NCBI RefSeq assembly: GCF_019049285.1
Contig: NZ_JAGMUL010000006.1
Location: 34,139-98,138 of the forward strand
DNA length: 64,000 nt
Reading direction: 5' to 3'
DNA from: Streptomyces sp. AC550_RSS872
GTDB taxonomy: Bacteria > Actinomycetota > Actinomycetes > Streptomycetales > Streptomycetaceae
Positions 1-7,898 of this stretch are shown piece by piece. The notes beneath the pieces are model-generated. The model did no database searches and was not told where the DNA came from. It saw only the letters and a list, made by a program, of their open reading frames with translations. The translations under genes were made by a program, and so were the position numbers. How positions within the stretch are numbered: position 1 is the first letter of the stretch; every line of letters starts with the position of its first letter.

Positions 1-670
1 TCAACTCGACCGCCTCGGCCAGACGGGACCGGTCCTCGTCGATCATGACGGCGTACGCGGAGAACTCCTGGCCGAGGGTCATCGGCACCGCGTCCTGCAA
101 CTGTGTACGGCCCATCTTGAGCACGTCACGGAACTCCACTGCCTTACGGGCGAAGGAGTCATGCAGGACCGCCATCGCCTTGAGCAGCTCACGCACCGCG
201 AACACGGTCGCGATCTTGACGGCGGTCGGATACACGTCGTTCGTCGACTGACCGAGGTTGACGTCCTCGTTGGGGTGCAGGAACTCGTACTGGCCCTTCT
301 CATGGCCCAGCAGCTCCAACGCCCGGTTGGCGACGACCTCGTTGGCGTTCATGTTGGTCGAGGTGCCCGCGCCGCCCTGGATGACGTCGACGACGAACTG
401 CTCGTGCAGCTTCCCGGAGCGGATCTCCCGGCACGCGGCGACTATGGCCGCCGCCTTCTCGGGGTCGAGGAGCCCGAGCTCCACGTTCGCGAGGGCAGCG
501 GCCTCCTTGACGGCGGCCAGGGCGTCGATCAGGTGCGGGTAGGCGGAGATCGGCGTCCCGGTGATCGGGAAGTTCTCCGTGGCACGCAGGGTGTGGACAC
601 CCCAGTAGGCATCGACGGGAACGTCCCGATCGCCCAGCAGATCGTGTTCACTACGCGTGACGGCGTTCAT
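1..670 (-). CDS. aspA: Aspartate ammonia-lyase (aspartase), N-terminal 223 residues, cut by window edge
   Basis: Aspartase converts L-aspartate to fumarate and ammonia in the cytoplasm. The translated frame carries the N-terminal hallmarks of the aspartase/fumarase superfamily: GTSTNMNAN at about residues 102-110 and GQSTND at about 140-145. The third signature (the GSSxMPxKxN loop) would lie beyond the left edge, so the gene is partial here. The ATG at 670 has an AAGAAGAG stretch about 10 nt upstream. It lies 117 nt downstream of the asparaginase gene on the same strand, so the two enzymes form a consecutive Asn to Asp to fumarate route. Class II fumarase is the alternative, but the TSTNMNAN form and the asparaginase/asparagine-permease context favour aspartase. 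Confidence 0.9.
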   Translation of the reverse strand, partial: MNAVTRSEHDLLGDRDVPVDAYWGVHTLRATENFPITGTPISAYPHLIDALAAVKEAAALANVELGLLDPEKAAAIVAACREIRSGKLHEQFVVDVIQGGAGTSTNMNANEVVANRALELLGHEKGQYEFLHPNEDVNLGQSTNDVYPTAVKIATVFAVRELLKAMAVLHDSFARKAVEFRDVLKMGRTQLQDAVPMTLGQEFSAYAVMIDEDRSRLAEAVEL

Positions 671-787
671 GAGGGAACGGCTCTTCTTTCTACGAGGGTG
701 AGGTGGGCGCCCCTGAAAGGGGCGCGGGGAACTGCGCGACAGGCCGCAAACAACCCGCAGCCGCCGAACAAGAGATCCGGCACGTCT
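671..787. repeat. Intergenic hairpin with a repeated-looking Streptomyces motif
   Basis: Between ansA and aspA there is a perfect 8-bp stem (707-714 with 718-725, 3-nt loop GAA), followed on the plus strand by GCGGGGAACTGCGCGA. From memory, this hairpin plus the GGGAACTGCGCGA core recurs in many intergenic spaces of Streptomyces genomes. It may act as a processing or attenuation site between the two genes, but nothing here proves that. Confidence 0.45.
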
Positions 788-1804
788 TTAGGCGCAGGCC
801 GAGACGACAACAGGCTCCAGCGAACGAACGGGCCGCACACACCCGACCGCCCGCCCGCCACCCAGGAGCGCCTCACCCTGGAACTCGACGAGCAGCTCCG
901 GATCGACGCCGGCCCACGCAAGCGCCGCCGCAGCAACCGGCACACGCGCCCGATTCGCCCCATCGGCGATTTTCACGGCAACGGCCCGCCCGTCCGGCAG
1001 GGCAGCAACCTGCACACCCTCGAACCCGTCCTTGGCGAGCAGCCCCGGCACGGCCCGCATCAACGCGGCAACATCCCGGCCCGTGCCGGAGGCCATCTCG
1101 GCGTGCTCGCGCATGGCGTCAGCGACACGCGCCTCGGGAGTGCCGGAGGCCGCCGCGGTGATACGGGCGGCCGCGCGAGCGAGGCCGTGCAAGGACACGG
1201 AGAACAGCGGTGCCCCGCACCCGTCGACGGTCACCCGCGCGATCCGCTGCCCCGTGAGGTCCTCGACGATCTCGGCGATCGCCTGCTGAAGAGGGTGACC
1301 GGGGTCGAGGTAGTCCTCCAGCGACCAGCCATTGAGCCGGCAGGCATACAGCATGGCCGCATGCTTGCCGGAGCAGTTCTGGGCGAGCCGGGAGGGCAGC
1401 CGCCCCTCCCGGATCCAGGCGTCCCGGACGACCGGATCGAATGGCATGTCCGGGACGTTGCGCAGATGGTCCTCGGTGAGCCCGGCGAGTTCGAGGATGC
1501 GCCGGGCGCCGGCGAGGTGGCGTTCCTCGCCGGAGTGGCTGGCCGCGGTGAGCGAGAGCAGCTCGCCGTCGAGCGGCAGCCCGGCCCGCACCATGGCGAC
1601 GGCCTGGACGGGCTTGAGCGCGGAACGCGGGTAGAAGGCGGCCTCGATGTCACCGAGCTGGAACTGGACCTCGCCGTCGGCGCCGAGGACGACGACGGAG
1701 CCGTAGTGGATGCCTTCGATCATTCCGCCGCGTATGAGGTGGGCGACGGGGGCGTGGAGAGGTTCGCGGACAAGGGGTGCGTCCGCTATGGAACTGCTGT
1801 ACAT
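788..1804 (-). CDS. ansA: L-asparaginase, Asparaginase_II (Rhizobium etli type) family
   Basis: Hydrolyses L-asparagine to aspartate and ammonia. The 338-aa product matches the thermolabile/R. etli-type asparaginase family rather than the E. coli AnsA/AnsB fold. It has PRSALKPVQ at 59-67, SHSGEERH at 89-96 and the NCSGKHAAML segment at 143-152 with the conserved cysteine. No signal peptide is visible, so it is probably cytoplasmic. The ATG at 1804 is chosen because homology starts soon after it; the frame stays open upstream through antisense sequence. It sits 50 nt downstream of the permease gene and upstream of aspA, so imported asparagine would be deamidated here and passed on to aspartase. 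Confidence 0.9.
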   Translation of the reverse strand: MYSSSIADAPLVREPLHAPVAHLIRGGMIEGIHYGSVVVLGADGEVQFQLGDIEAAFYPRSALKPVQAVAMVRAGLPLDGELLSLTAASHSGEERHLAGARRILELAGLTEDHLRNVPDMPFDPVVRDAWIREGRLPSRLAQNCSGKHAAMLYACRLNGWSLEDYLDPGHPLQQAIAEIVEDLTGQRIARVTVDGCGAPLFSVSLHGLARAAARITAAASGTPEARVADAMREHAEMASGTGRDVAALMRAVPGLLAKDGFEGVQVAALPDGRAVAVKIADGANRARVPVAAAALAWAGVDPELLVEFQGEALLGGGRAVGCVRPVRSLEPVVVSACA

Positions 1805-1854
1805 CACTGCCTGGTTGTCGTGGGTCGATGAGGGGTCGTCGACCGACACGGATC

Positions 1855-3294
1855 TCACGCGTCGGCCTTGGTGGAGGCACGCTTGGCACGGCTTCGGATG
1901 CCGTACCAGCCCGCGACCAGCGCTGCGACGATCAGCGGCAGGCACAGCACGGTGGTGCGGCCGGCGCCTCCGTCGGCGTACATGAGGACCAGGACGGAGG
2001 CCAGGAAGGCCAGCGTCACGACTTCGGTCCAGGGGGAGCCCGGCAGTCGGTAGCCGGGGCGGGTGAGTTCGCCCTTCTGGGTCTTCTGCCAGAAGAGCAG
2101 GTGGCAGATCATGATCATGCCCCAGGTGGCGAGGATTCCGATCGCCGCGAAGTTCAGCACGATCTCGAACGCGTCGGCGGGGACGACGAAGTTGAGGCCG
2201 ACGCCGAGGACACAGATACCGCTGGTGAGCAGGATGCCGCCGTACGGGACCTGGCTGCGGCTCATCACGCCGGTGAACTTCGGGGCGGAGCCGGACATCG
2301 CCATGGAGCGCAGGATGCGGCCGGTGGAGTACAGACCGGAGTTGAGCGAGGACATGGCCGCGGTCATCACGACCAGGTTCATGACCCCGCCGGCGGCCGG
2401 GACGCCGATGTTGGACAGCACCGTGACGAAGGGGCTCTCGCCCGCCTTGTACGACGACCAGGGCAGCAGCATCGACAGCAGGACGACCGAGCCGACGTAG
2501 AACAGACCGACGCGCCACATGATCGAGTTGATCGCCTTCGGCATGATCTTCTCGGGGTTCTCGGTCTCACCGGCCGCGACGCCGACCAGCTCGACGGAGG
2601 CGTAGGCGAAGACGACGCCCTGGACGATCAGCAGCATCGGCAGCAGGCCGTTGGGGAAGAGGCCGCCGTGGTCGGTGATCAGGGACGGGCCGGGGGTCGT
2701 GCCGTCGACCGGGTGCTGGGTGACCAGCAGGAAGATGCCGATGCACATGAAGACGACGAGCGCGCCGACCTTGATGATCGCGAACCAGAACTCCAGTTCG
2801 CCGAAGATCTTCACCGAGATCAGGTTCACGGTGAGGACGACCGCGAGAGCTATCAGCGCGATCACCCACTGCGGGATGTCGGAGAACATGCCCCAGTAGT
2901 GGGTGTACGTGGCCACCGCGGTGATGTCGGCGATGCCGGTGGTGGCCCAGTTGAGGAAGTACATCCAGCCCGCGGTGTACGCGCCCTTCTCTCCCATGAA
3001 CTCCCGGGCGTACGACACGAAGGCGCCGGACGACGGGCGGTACAGGACGAGTTCGCCGAGGGCGCGCACCACGAGGAAGGCGAAGATTCCGCAGACCGCG
3101 TAGGCGATGAACAGGGAGGGGCCGGCGTCGGCGAGCCGGCCGCCCGCGCCGAGGAACAGGCCGGTGCCGATGGCTCCGCCGATGGCGATCATGTTGACGT
3201 GCCGGGACTTCAGCGACTTGCTGTAGCCGAGGTCTCCGGCGTCGACGTGACCGGACTGGGGGCGCGTCTCTTCTTTGAGGTGCTGCTCGCTCAC
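1855..3294 (-). CDS. ansP: L-asparagine permease, APC superfamily (AAT family)
   Basis: Cytoplasmic-membrane proton-coupled amino acid transporter of 479 aa with about 12 hydrophobic segments. The first segment has the APC signature [13 protein letters not shown] (about residues 40-52), and a typical [12 protein letters not shown] motif sits in the middle. The start is a GTG at 3294 that overlaps the stop of the GntR gene by 4 nt (GTGA), so the two are translationally coupled. Substrate assignment to asparagine rests on the downstream asparaginase and aspartase and on resemblance to AnsP; a broader amino acid range is possible. Confidence 0.85.
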   Translation of the reverse strand: MSEQHLKEETRPQSGHVDAGDLGYSKSLKSRHVNMIAIGGAIGTGLFLGAGGRLADAGPSLFIAYAVCGIFAFLVVRALGELVLYRPSSGAFVSYAREFMGEKGAYTAGWMYFLNWATTGIADITAVATYTHYWGMFSDIPQWVIALIALAVVLTVNLISVKIFGELEFWFAIIKVGALVVFMCIGIFLLVTQHPVDGTTPGPSLITDHGGLFPNGLLPMLLIVQGVVFAYASVELVGVAAGETENPEKIMPKAINSIMWRVGLFYVGSVVLLSMLLPWSSYKAGESPFVTVLSNIGVPAAGGVMNLVVMTAAMSSLNSGLYSTGRILRSMAMSGSAPKFTGVMSRSQVPYGGILLTSGICVLGVGLNFVVPADAFEIVLNFAAIGILATWGMIMICHLLFWQKTQKGELTRPGYRLPGSPWTEVVTLAFLASVLVLMYADGGAGRTTVLCLPLIVAALVAGWYGIRSRAKRASTKADA

Positions 3295-4022
3295 GCCTCG
3301 GGTCCGCCTTCCGTGGGGGTGTCCGTGCGCGCGGGGCGCACGATGTCGGTGAGGGTGGTCTCGACGCGGTCCAGGTGGTGGGCCATGGCGTCGGTAGCGT
3401 CGAGTTCGGAACCGTCGATCAGCGCCTCGACGATGGCCCGGTGCTCGCGGTTGGACTGTTCGCGGCGGCCGCCCAGCTCGTTGAGGAAGGCCGACTGACG
3501 CGCCAGTGCGTCGCGGATCTCCTCGATGACCCGGCGGAAGACCGGGTTCTGGGCGGCCTCTGCCACGGCCAGGTGGAAGAGGGTGTCCATCGCGACCCAC
3601 GCGGTGGTGTCCGTCTCCCGCTCCATACGGTCGAGCAGATGGGCCAGGTGGTCGAGGTTCTCCGGGGTTCGGCGCAGGGCCGCGTACCCGGCGACCGGGA
3701 TCTCGACGTGCCGGCGCACCTCCAGCAGGTCGCTGGCCGCGTAGTCGCCGAAGGTGGGGTCCTCGACGGCGTTGGCGACGACGAAGGTGCCCTTTCCGGT
3801 CTTGGAGACGGTCAGGCCCATGGTCTGCAAGGCCCTGAGGGCCTCGCGCAGGACGGGACGGCTGATCTCCAGCGTGCGGCAGAGCTCCGCCTCGGAGGGC
3901 AGCTTGTCGCCGATGGCGTACTCGCCGCGCTCGATGGCGCTACGGAGGTGTGCCAGGACCGCTTCCATGGCGCTGATGCGCCGCGGCGGCTGTCCGGCTG
4001 TCCGGCTGTCTGACAGGTTCAC
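3291..4022 (-). CDS. FadR-type GntR transcriptional regulator (HTH + FCD)
   Basis: A 243-aa regulator with an N-terminal winged helix (about residues 18-85, containing [22 protein letters not shown]) and a helical FCD ligand-binding domain (about 98-225). FCD regulators bind carboxylates or amino acids, often with a metal. It is the first gene of the asparagine operon and probably regulates it in response to asparagine or aspartate. The GTG start at 4022 has no recognisable ribosome-binding site. A promoter ends 7 nt upstream, so the mRNA is probably leaderless. Confidence 0.85.
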   Translation of the reverse strand: MNLSDSRTAGQPPRRISAMEAVLAHLRSAIERGEYAIGDKLPSEAELCRTLEISRPVLREALRALQTMGLTVSKTGKGTFVVANAVEDPTFGDYAASDLLEVRRHVEIPVAGYAALRRTPENLDHLAHLLDRMERETDTTAWVAMDTLFHLAVAEAAQNPVFRRVIEEIRDALARQSAFLNELGGRREQSNREHRAIVEALIDGSELDATDAMAHHLDRVETTLTDIVRPARTDTPTEGGPEA

Positions 4023-4029
4023 GGGAGAG

Positions 4030-4059
4030 ATACTCCGGGTGAGCCGTGGGCGGTGTCAA
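4030..4059 (-). promoter_or_regulatory. Promoter of the gntR-ansP-ansA-aspA operon
   Basis: On the minus strand TTGACA (4059-4054) is followed after 18 nt by GAGTAT (4035-4030). Seven nucleotides separate the -10 from the GTG start, which places the transcription start at or next to the start codon. Confidence 0.55.
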
Positions 4060-4135
4060 GGGAGCCGAAAGGAAAGATTCACCGGGCGTGATGCCTGAAA
4101 GCCGGCTTCACACCCGGCCGGGTCCCCGGAAGGTC

Positions 4136-4996
4136 TCAGCTCACCTGCGGCTCGCGGGTCAACTGTTGATCACGCCCGCCCAACAGCCCGAACAGCAGCA
4201 CCCCGACCACGATCCGGTAGATCACGAACGCGTTGAACGAGTGCTTGGCGACGAACTTCAGCAGCCAGGCGATGGAGGCGTAGGCGACGACGAAGGAGAC
4301 GGCCGTGCCGACGGCCAGCGGCAGCGCGCCCGCGCCGGTCGCGCCCAGGGCGTCCTTCAGTTCGTAGATGCCGGCGCCGGTGAGGGCGGGGATGCCGAGG
4401 AAGAAGGACAGGCGGGTGGCGGCGACCCGGTCCAGGTCGAGCATCAGCGCCGTGGACATCGTGGCGCCGGAGCGCGAGAAGCCCGGGAAGAGCAGGGCGA
4501 GGATCTGGGAGCTGCCGACGAGCATCGCGTCCTTGAAGGAGGTGTCGTCCTCGCCTCGCTTGTGCCGGCCCATCTGATCGGCCGCCCACATCACCCCGCT
4601 GCCGACGACCAGCGAACCCGCGACGACCCACAAGGAGGCGAGCGGCCCCTTGATGAGCGGCTTGGCGGCCAGGCCCACGGCGATGACCGGGATCGTCGCG
4701 TAGATCACCCACCAGGCGAACTTGTAGTCGTGGTGGTACCGCTCCTCCTTGTCCCGCAGCCCGCGCAGCCACGCGGCGACGATCCGCACGATGTCCTTGA
4801 AGAAGTACACGAGCACGGCGGCGATCGCGCCGACCTGGATGACGGCCGAGAACCCGACGACCGCGTCGTCGTCGACGGGGATGTCCATGAGCCCCTCGGC
4901 GATCTTCAGATGCCCGGTCGAGGACACGGGCAGAAACTCGGTCACCCCCTCGACGGCTCCGAGGACGACGGCCTGACCGACGCTGATGACGCTCAT
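4136..4996 (-). CDS. uppP: Undecaprenyl-diphosphatase (BacA/UppP)
   Basis: Integral membrane enzyme of 286 aa that dephosphorylates undecaprenyl pyrophosphate, recycling the lipid carrier for peptidoglycan and raising bacitracin tolerance. Both family motifs are present: EGVTEFLPVSSTGH at 16-29 and PGFSRSGATMS at about 169-179. Several hydrophobic helices follow. Length matches the family. It is monocistronic or follows the crcB operon at 93 nt; no clear terminator lies between. Confidence 0.95.
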   Translation of the reverse strand: MSVISVGQAVVLGAVEGVTEFLPVSSTGHLKIAEGLMDIPVDDDAVVGFSAVIQVGAIAAVLVYFFKDIVRIVAAWLRGLRDKEERYHHDYKFAWWVIYATIPVIAVGLAAKPLIKGPLASLWVVAGSLVVGSGVMWAADQMGRHKRGEDDTSFKDAMLVGSSQILALLFPGFSRSGATMSTALMLDLDRVAATRLSFFLGIPALTGAGIYELKDALGATGAGALPLAVGTAVSFVVAYASIAWLLKFVAKHSFNAFVIYRIVVGVLLFGLLGGRDQQLTREPQVS

Positions 4997-5089
4997 GGGA
5001 TCCAGTTCCGGAGGGGCGGCGGGACAGTGGCGCGCACTGTCCTACCAGGTGCGGGTGTGATCCCCTCGCCGACAACGCCACGCGGCGAC

Positions 5090-5464
5090 TCAGGACCACA
5101 CCGCCTGGCCGACCGACACCCCCACGAAAGCCGCACCGAGGCCCGCGGTCACGCTCCCCGCGATGTTGGCGACGGCATAGAGCCCGGCGCCCGTCTCGGC
5201 CAGCCGGAGGGTCTCGTACGAGAAGGTCGAGTACGTGGTCAGGGCCCCGCACAGGCCGGTGCCGAGCAGCAGCTGAAGGTGGGAGCTCACGGCGCCCTGG
5301 GCCGCCGCGCCGGTGATCAGGCCGAGGATCAGACAGCCGCTGACGTTGACCAGGAAGGTGCCCCACGGGAACACCGAGTCGTGCCGGGACTGCACCGCCC
5401 GGTCGGTGAGATAGCGCAGGGGCGCGCCTACAGCGGCGCCCAGGATGACCAGGAGCCAGTTCAC
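5090..5464 (-). CDS. crcB: Fluoride ion channel subunit CrcB/Fluc
   Basis: Small membrane protein (124 aa, four hydrophobic segments) of the Fluc fluoride channel family. It shows [10 protein letters not shown] near the N-terminus, the [12 protein letters not shown] segment with the channel asparagine, and the [13 protein letters not shown] motif. The GTG start at 5464 overlaps the stop of the DUF190 gene (5461-5463). It pairs with the second crcB at 5862-6323; such pairs usually form dual-topology heterodimers that release cytoplasmic fluoride. Confidence 0.93.
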   Translation of the reverse strand: MNWLLVILGAAVGAPLRYLTDRAVQSRHDSVFPWGTFLVNVSGCLILGLITGAAAQGAVSSHLQLLLGTGLCGALTTYSTFSYETLRLAETGAGLYAVANIAGSVTAGLGAAFVGVSVGQAVWS

Positions 5465-5865
5465 GGCGCCTTCTTACCTTCCGTGTTCTTACCTCTGGTG
5501 GCAGGTCCGGGCGGTTCGGGCGGGCTGTCACCGCGGCCGATGTACCGGATGACCTCGCAGTCGTCGAGGGTGACCAGTCCCTCGGTGACGAGTTCGTCGA
5601 GCTGTGGCAGCAAGGCGCGTACCCGCTCCTCGGTGTCGACGATCACGATCGCGACCGGCAGGTCCTCGCTCAGGGACAGCAGCCGTGAGGTGTGGATCAG
5701 GGAGGAGGCGCCGAATCCCTCGATGCCGCGGAAGACGCTCGCCCCCGCGAGCCCGGCGGCGTGGGCGCGGTGGACGATCTCCGCGTACAGGGGCTTGTGG
5801 CGCCAGGTGTCGTGCTCGCCGACGAAGACGGTCAGGCGCAGTGCCCTGCCGGTCAGCCTGGTCAT
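5461..5865 (-). CDS. DUF190 family protein between two crcB genes
   Basis: A 134-aa soluble protein of the DUF190 family, which resembles PII-like ferredoxin-fold proteins. The core runs from about residue 6 to 105, with RGIEGFG near 46-52. The C-terminal 25 residues are charged and look disordered. Its ATG overlaps the stop of crcB2 (4 nt) and its stop overlaps the start of crcB1, so all three are co-translated. Family members recur next to crcB; a regulatory or gating role in fluoride export is inferred, not proven. Confidence 0.85.
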   Translation of the reverse strand: MTRLTGRALRLTVFVGEHDTWRHKPLYAEIVHRAHAAGLAGASVFRGIEGFGASSLIHTSRLLSLSEDLPVAIVIVDTEERVRALLPQLDELVTEGLVTLDDCEVIRYIGRGDSPPEPPGPATRGKNTEGKKAP

Positions 5866-6323
5866 GGCTGCCTCGCTCTCAGGATGCGGCGGGTGGCCGC
5901 CGCCGCGAGCCACACGGCCGTGAGCGCCGCCACGAGGGTGGCGGCGAGGTAGGCCAGGCCCACACGCGGGTGCCCGCTGTCCAGCTGCTTCTGGATGTCG
6001 ACGGCGTACGTGGAGAAGGTGGTGAAGCCGCCGAGCACGCCGGTGCCGAAGAAGGGCCGGACGAGGCGGTGGGCGGCCCACACCTCGGTGATGACCACCA
6101 TGAACACGCCGATCACGGCGCAGCCCACGACGTTGGTCCAGAACGTCGCCCAGGGGAAGCCGCCGGGCCCGGCCGGCCACCACAGGGACGCCGCGTACCG
6201 GGCGGTGGCGCCGATCGCTCCGCCGAGCGCGACGACGGCGACGACGGGCGTCTGGGTCCGCCACGCGGGTTGCCGCGGCGCACGGACGGGGACGCGCAGG
6301 CTCTCGGTGTCCGGGGCTGTCAT
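5862..6323 (-). CDS. crcB: Fluoride ion channel subunit CrcB/Fluc (second copy)
   Basis: A 153-aa four-helix Fluc protein with a roughly 30-residue polar N-terminal extension. It has [22 protein letters not shown] and [13 protein letters not shown], matching the same three positions in the partner CrcB. It is first in the crcB-DUF190-crcB operon and ends in a 4-nt ATGA overlap with DUF190. I looked for a fluoride riboswitch in 6324-6400 and did not find its conserved core. Confidence 0.93.
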   Translation of the reverse strand: MTAPDTESLRVPVRAPRQPAWRTQTPVVAVVALGGAIGATARYAASLWWPAGPGGFPWATFWTNVVGCAVIGVFMVVITEVWAAHRLVRPFFGTGVLGGFTTFSTYAVDIQKQLDSGHPRVGLAYLAATLVAALTAVWLAAAATRRILRARQP

Positions 6324-6400
6324 GGTCGTACGTCTCCTGCCTGGGCCGCCTCACCGCACCGGGCGTGGTGATCGCGGCCGGTCAACAGCGTACGCCGGGC

Positions 6401-7360
6401 TCATTTCGGGACGGGTGCCTCGCACACCGCGACGCCCCGCTCCCACAGGCTGCCCAGGATCAGCCGGCCGCCGGTCTCGCAGACGCTGGTGACCATACGG
6501 AATCGGGAGTGCCGGCGGGCCAGGTGGTGCACGACGTGACCGGTGTCGTCGACCGCGAGCACGCCGATCGTGCCCGTGGGGCGGAAGGGGGCGTGCACGG
6601 CGACGCGTGCGGCGCTGCGGCGTACGGCGGGGGCGGCGCGGTGGAGGAGGTCCAGCGGGGGCACGCGCGGACCGGCCAGCGCCACCCAGATCGGGCCGTC
6701 CGGAGAGCCACGCCAGAGGTTGTCCGGCATGCCCGGCAGGTGCTCGGCGAAGGGCTCGCTCTGTCCGGCGCGGGGTCCGGTGAGCCAGTAGCGGGTGAGG
6801 CGGCAGTCGCTCGTCTCGGCCACGACCAGGAAGGAGCCGTCGGCGCTCAGGGCGAGACCATTGGCGAACTGGAGTCCCTCCAGGAGGACTTCGGGGGTGT
6901 CGCTGCCGGGGGCGAGGCGCAGGAGGCGGCCCGTCGCCGTGTGCTCGACGAGGTCGCCGATCCAGTGGTCCAGGGAGTGGCGGCGGCTGCTGACGGTGAA
7001 GCAGACGCTGCCGTCGGGCAGAGCTACGGCATTGCTGCAGAACCGCAGCGGCTCCCCCGCCGCCGAGTCGGCGAGGACACGTACGGTGCCGTCGGTGAGG
7101 TCGACGCGGAGCAGTCCGCGTTCGGCGTCACAGACCAAAAGGACGTCGTCCGGGAGGAGTTCGAGGCCGAGGGGGCGGCCGCCGGTCTCGGCGAGCATCT
7201 CGACTCGGGCCTCGGCGTCCGCCAGGCCGTCGAGGCGCAGGATCCGGCCGTCCTCGACGCCGGTCAGCACGCGGCCGCGTGCGTCGGCGACCACGTCCTC
7301 CGGGCCTCGGCCGCCGATAGCGACGTAGCGGTACGGGACGAGCGTCCCCGGACGTTCCAT
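6401..7360 (-). CDS. SMP-30/gluconolactonase/strictosidine synthase-like beta-propeller protein
   Basis: A 319-aa six-bladed propeller of the SMP-30/strictosidine-synthase-like clan. It shows repeated blade patterns, FANGLALSADGSFLVVAE in the centre and GMPDNLWRGSPDGPIWVAL later, the usual metal-site region. No signal peptide is visible. Family members are lactonases or hydrolases, but the substrate cannot be read from sequence. The start at 7360 is chosen because GGGCAGG lies 5 nt upstream and the conserved domain begins directly after it; an in-frame upstream start (7408) would overlap the HTH gene. Confidence 0.7.
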   Translation of the reverse strand: MERPGTLVPYRYVAIGGRGPEDVVADARGRVLTGVEDGRILRLDGLADAEARVEMLAETGGRPLGLELLPDDVLLVCDAERGLLRVDLTDGTVRVLADSAAGEPLRFCSNAVALPDGSVCFTVSSRRHSLDHWIGDLVEHTATGRLLRLAPGSDTPEVLLEGLQFANGLALSADGSFLVVAETSDCRLTRYWLTGPRAGQSEPFAEHLPGMPDNLWRGSPDGPIWVALAGPRVPPLDLLHRAAPAVRRSAARVAVHAPFRPTGTIGVLAVDDTGHVVHHLARRHSRFRMVTSVCETGGRLILGSLWERGVAVCEAPVPK

Positions 7361-7391
7361 GTGCGCCTGCCCTTCGCCGTCGGCCTCCTGC

Positions 7392-7679
7392 CTACCAGCC
7401 CTTCTCAAACACGCGGGCGACCTCGGCGATCCGCATGTCGTCGCGGCGGTAGTACTGGCGCCGCCGGATGCGCTTGGTGCGCAGCAGGCCGATGTTCACG
7501 AGGAGGCCGAGGTGGGTCTCGGCGACCTTGCGCGGCACGCCGAGCTTCGCGGCCACGGCGGACGCGGTGACACCGTCCTCGGCCGGGTCGCCGTGCCGCT
7601 GCCTCGGGAAGTGCGCGACCGGATCCTTCAGCCATTCCAGGATGTCCAGGCGCGCTGTGCCGGCGGGAGTCCTCAGCAT
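7392..7679 (-). CDS. Small ArsR-like winged-helix regulator
   Basis: A 95-aa single-domain HTH protein. The region ILEWLKDP...VTASAVAAKLGVPRKVAETHLGLL fits an ArsR/MarR-type winged helix with recognition helix at about residues 45-60, followed by a basic wing (RTKRIRRRQYYRRDD). It ends 31 nt upstream of the SMP-30-like gene on the same strand and probably controls it. No metal-binding cysteines of classical ArsR sensors are visible. Confidence 0.7.
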   Translation of the reverse strand: MLRTPAGTARLDILEWLKDPVAHFPRQRHGDPAEDGVTASAVAAKLGVPRKVAETHLGLLVNIGLLRTKRIRRRQYYRRDDMRIAEVARVFEKGW

Positions 7680-7775
7680 CTCGTCCCCCCTTCATCGGGC
7701 CGCGTCGTCACGCGTCTTCCCACTGTCCCGCAGTCGAAGCGGCCGTGTCCGGGACTCTTCGAGCCTTGTCCGGTA

Positions 7776-7806
7776 CCGAACGGCCCTACGGCACAGGGCC
7801 GTTCGG
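7776..7806. terminator. Terminator hairpin downstream of the GH53 gene
   Basis: A perfect 12-bp stem (7776-7787 with 7795-7806, 7-nt loop) lies beyond the stop of the minus-strand galactanase gene. A second GC-only stem, GGGCCCGG/CCGGGCCC, follows within 50 nt (about 7820-7855). No T-tract, as is usual for Streptomyces terminators. Confidence 0.65.
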
Positions 7807-7898
7807 CCGGTACGCACCGGGGCCCGGCCGCAAGCGCGCGACCGGGCCCAGTGTCACCGACTTGAACAGTCTCGGCGGACTCGGCGTTCCCGGCGGAC

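Noticed and set aside
2903..3498. Plus-strand open frames across ansP and gntR
   Set aside because: Antisense shadows with low-complexity composition; the minus-strand proteins are clear family members.
6324..6400. Possible fluoride riboswitch before crcB
   Set aside because: The conserved GGNGAUGG and GGCUGAUG-type elements are absent on the minus strand.
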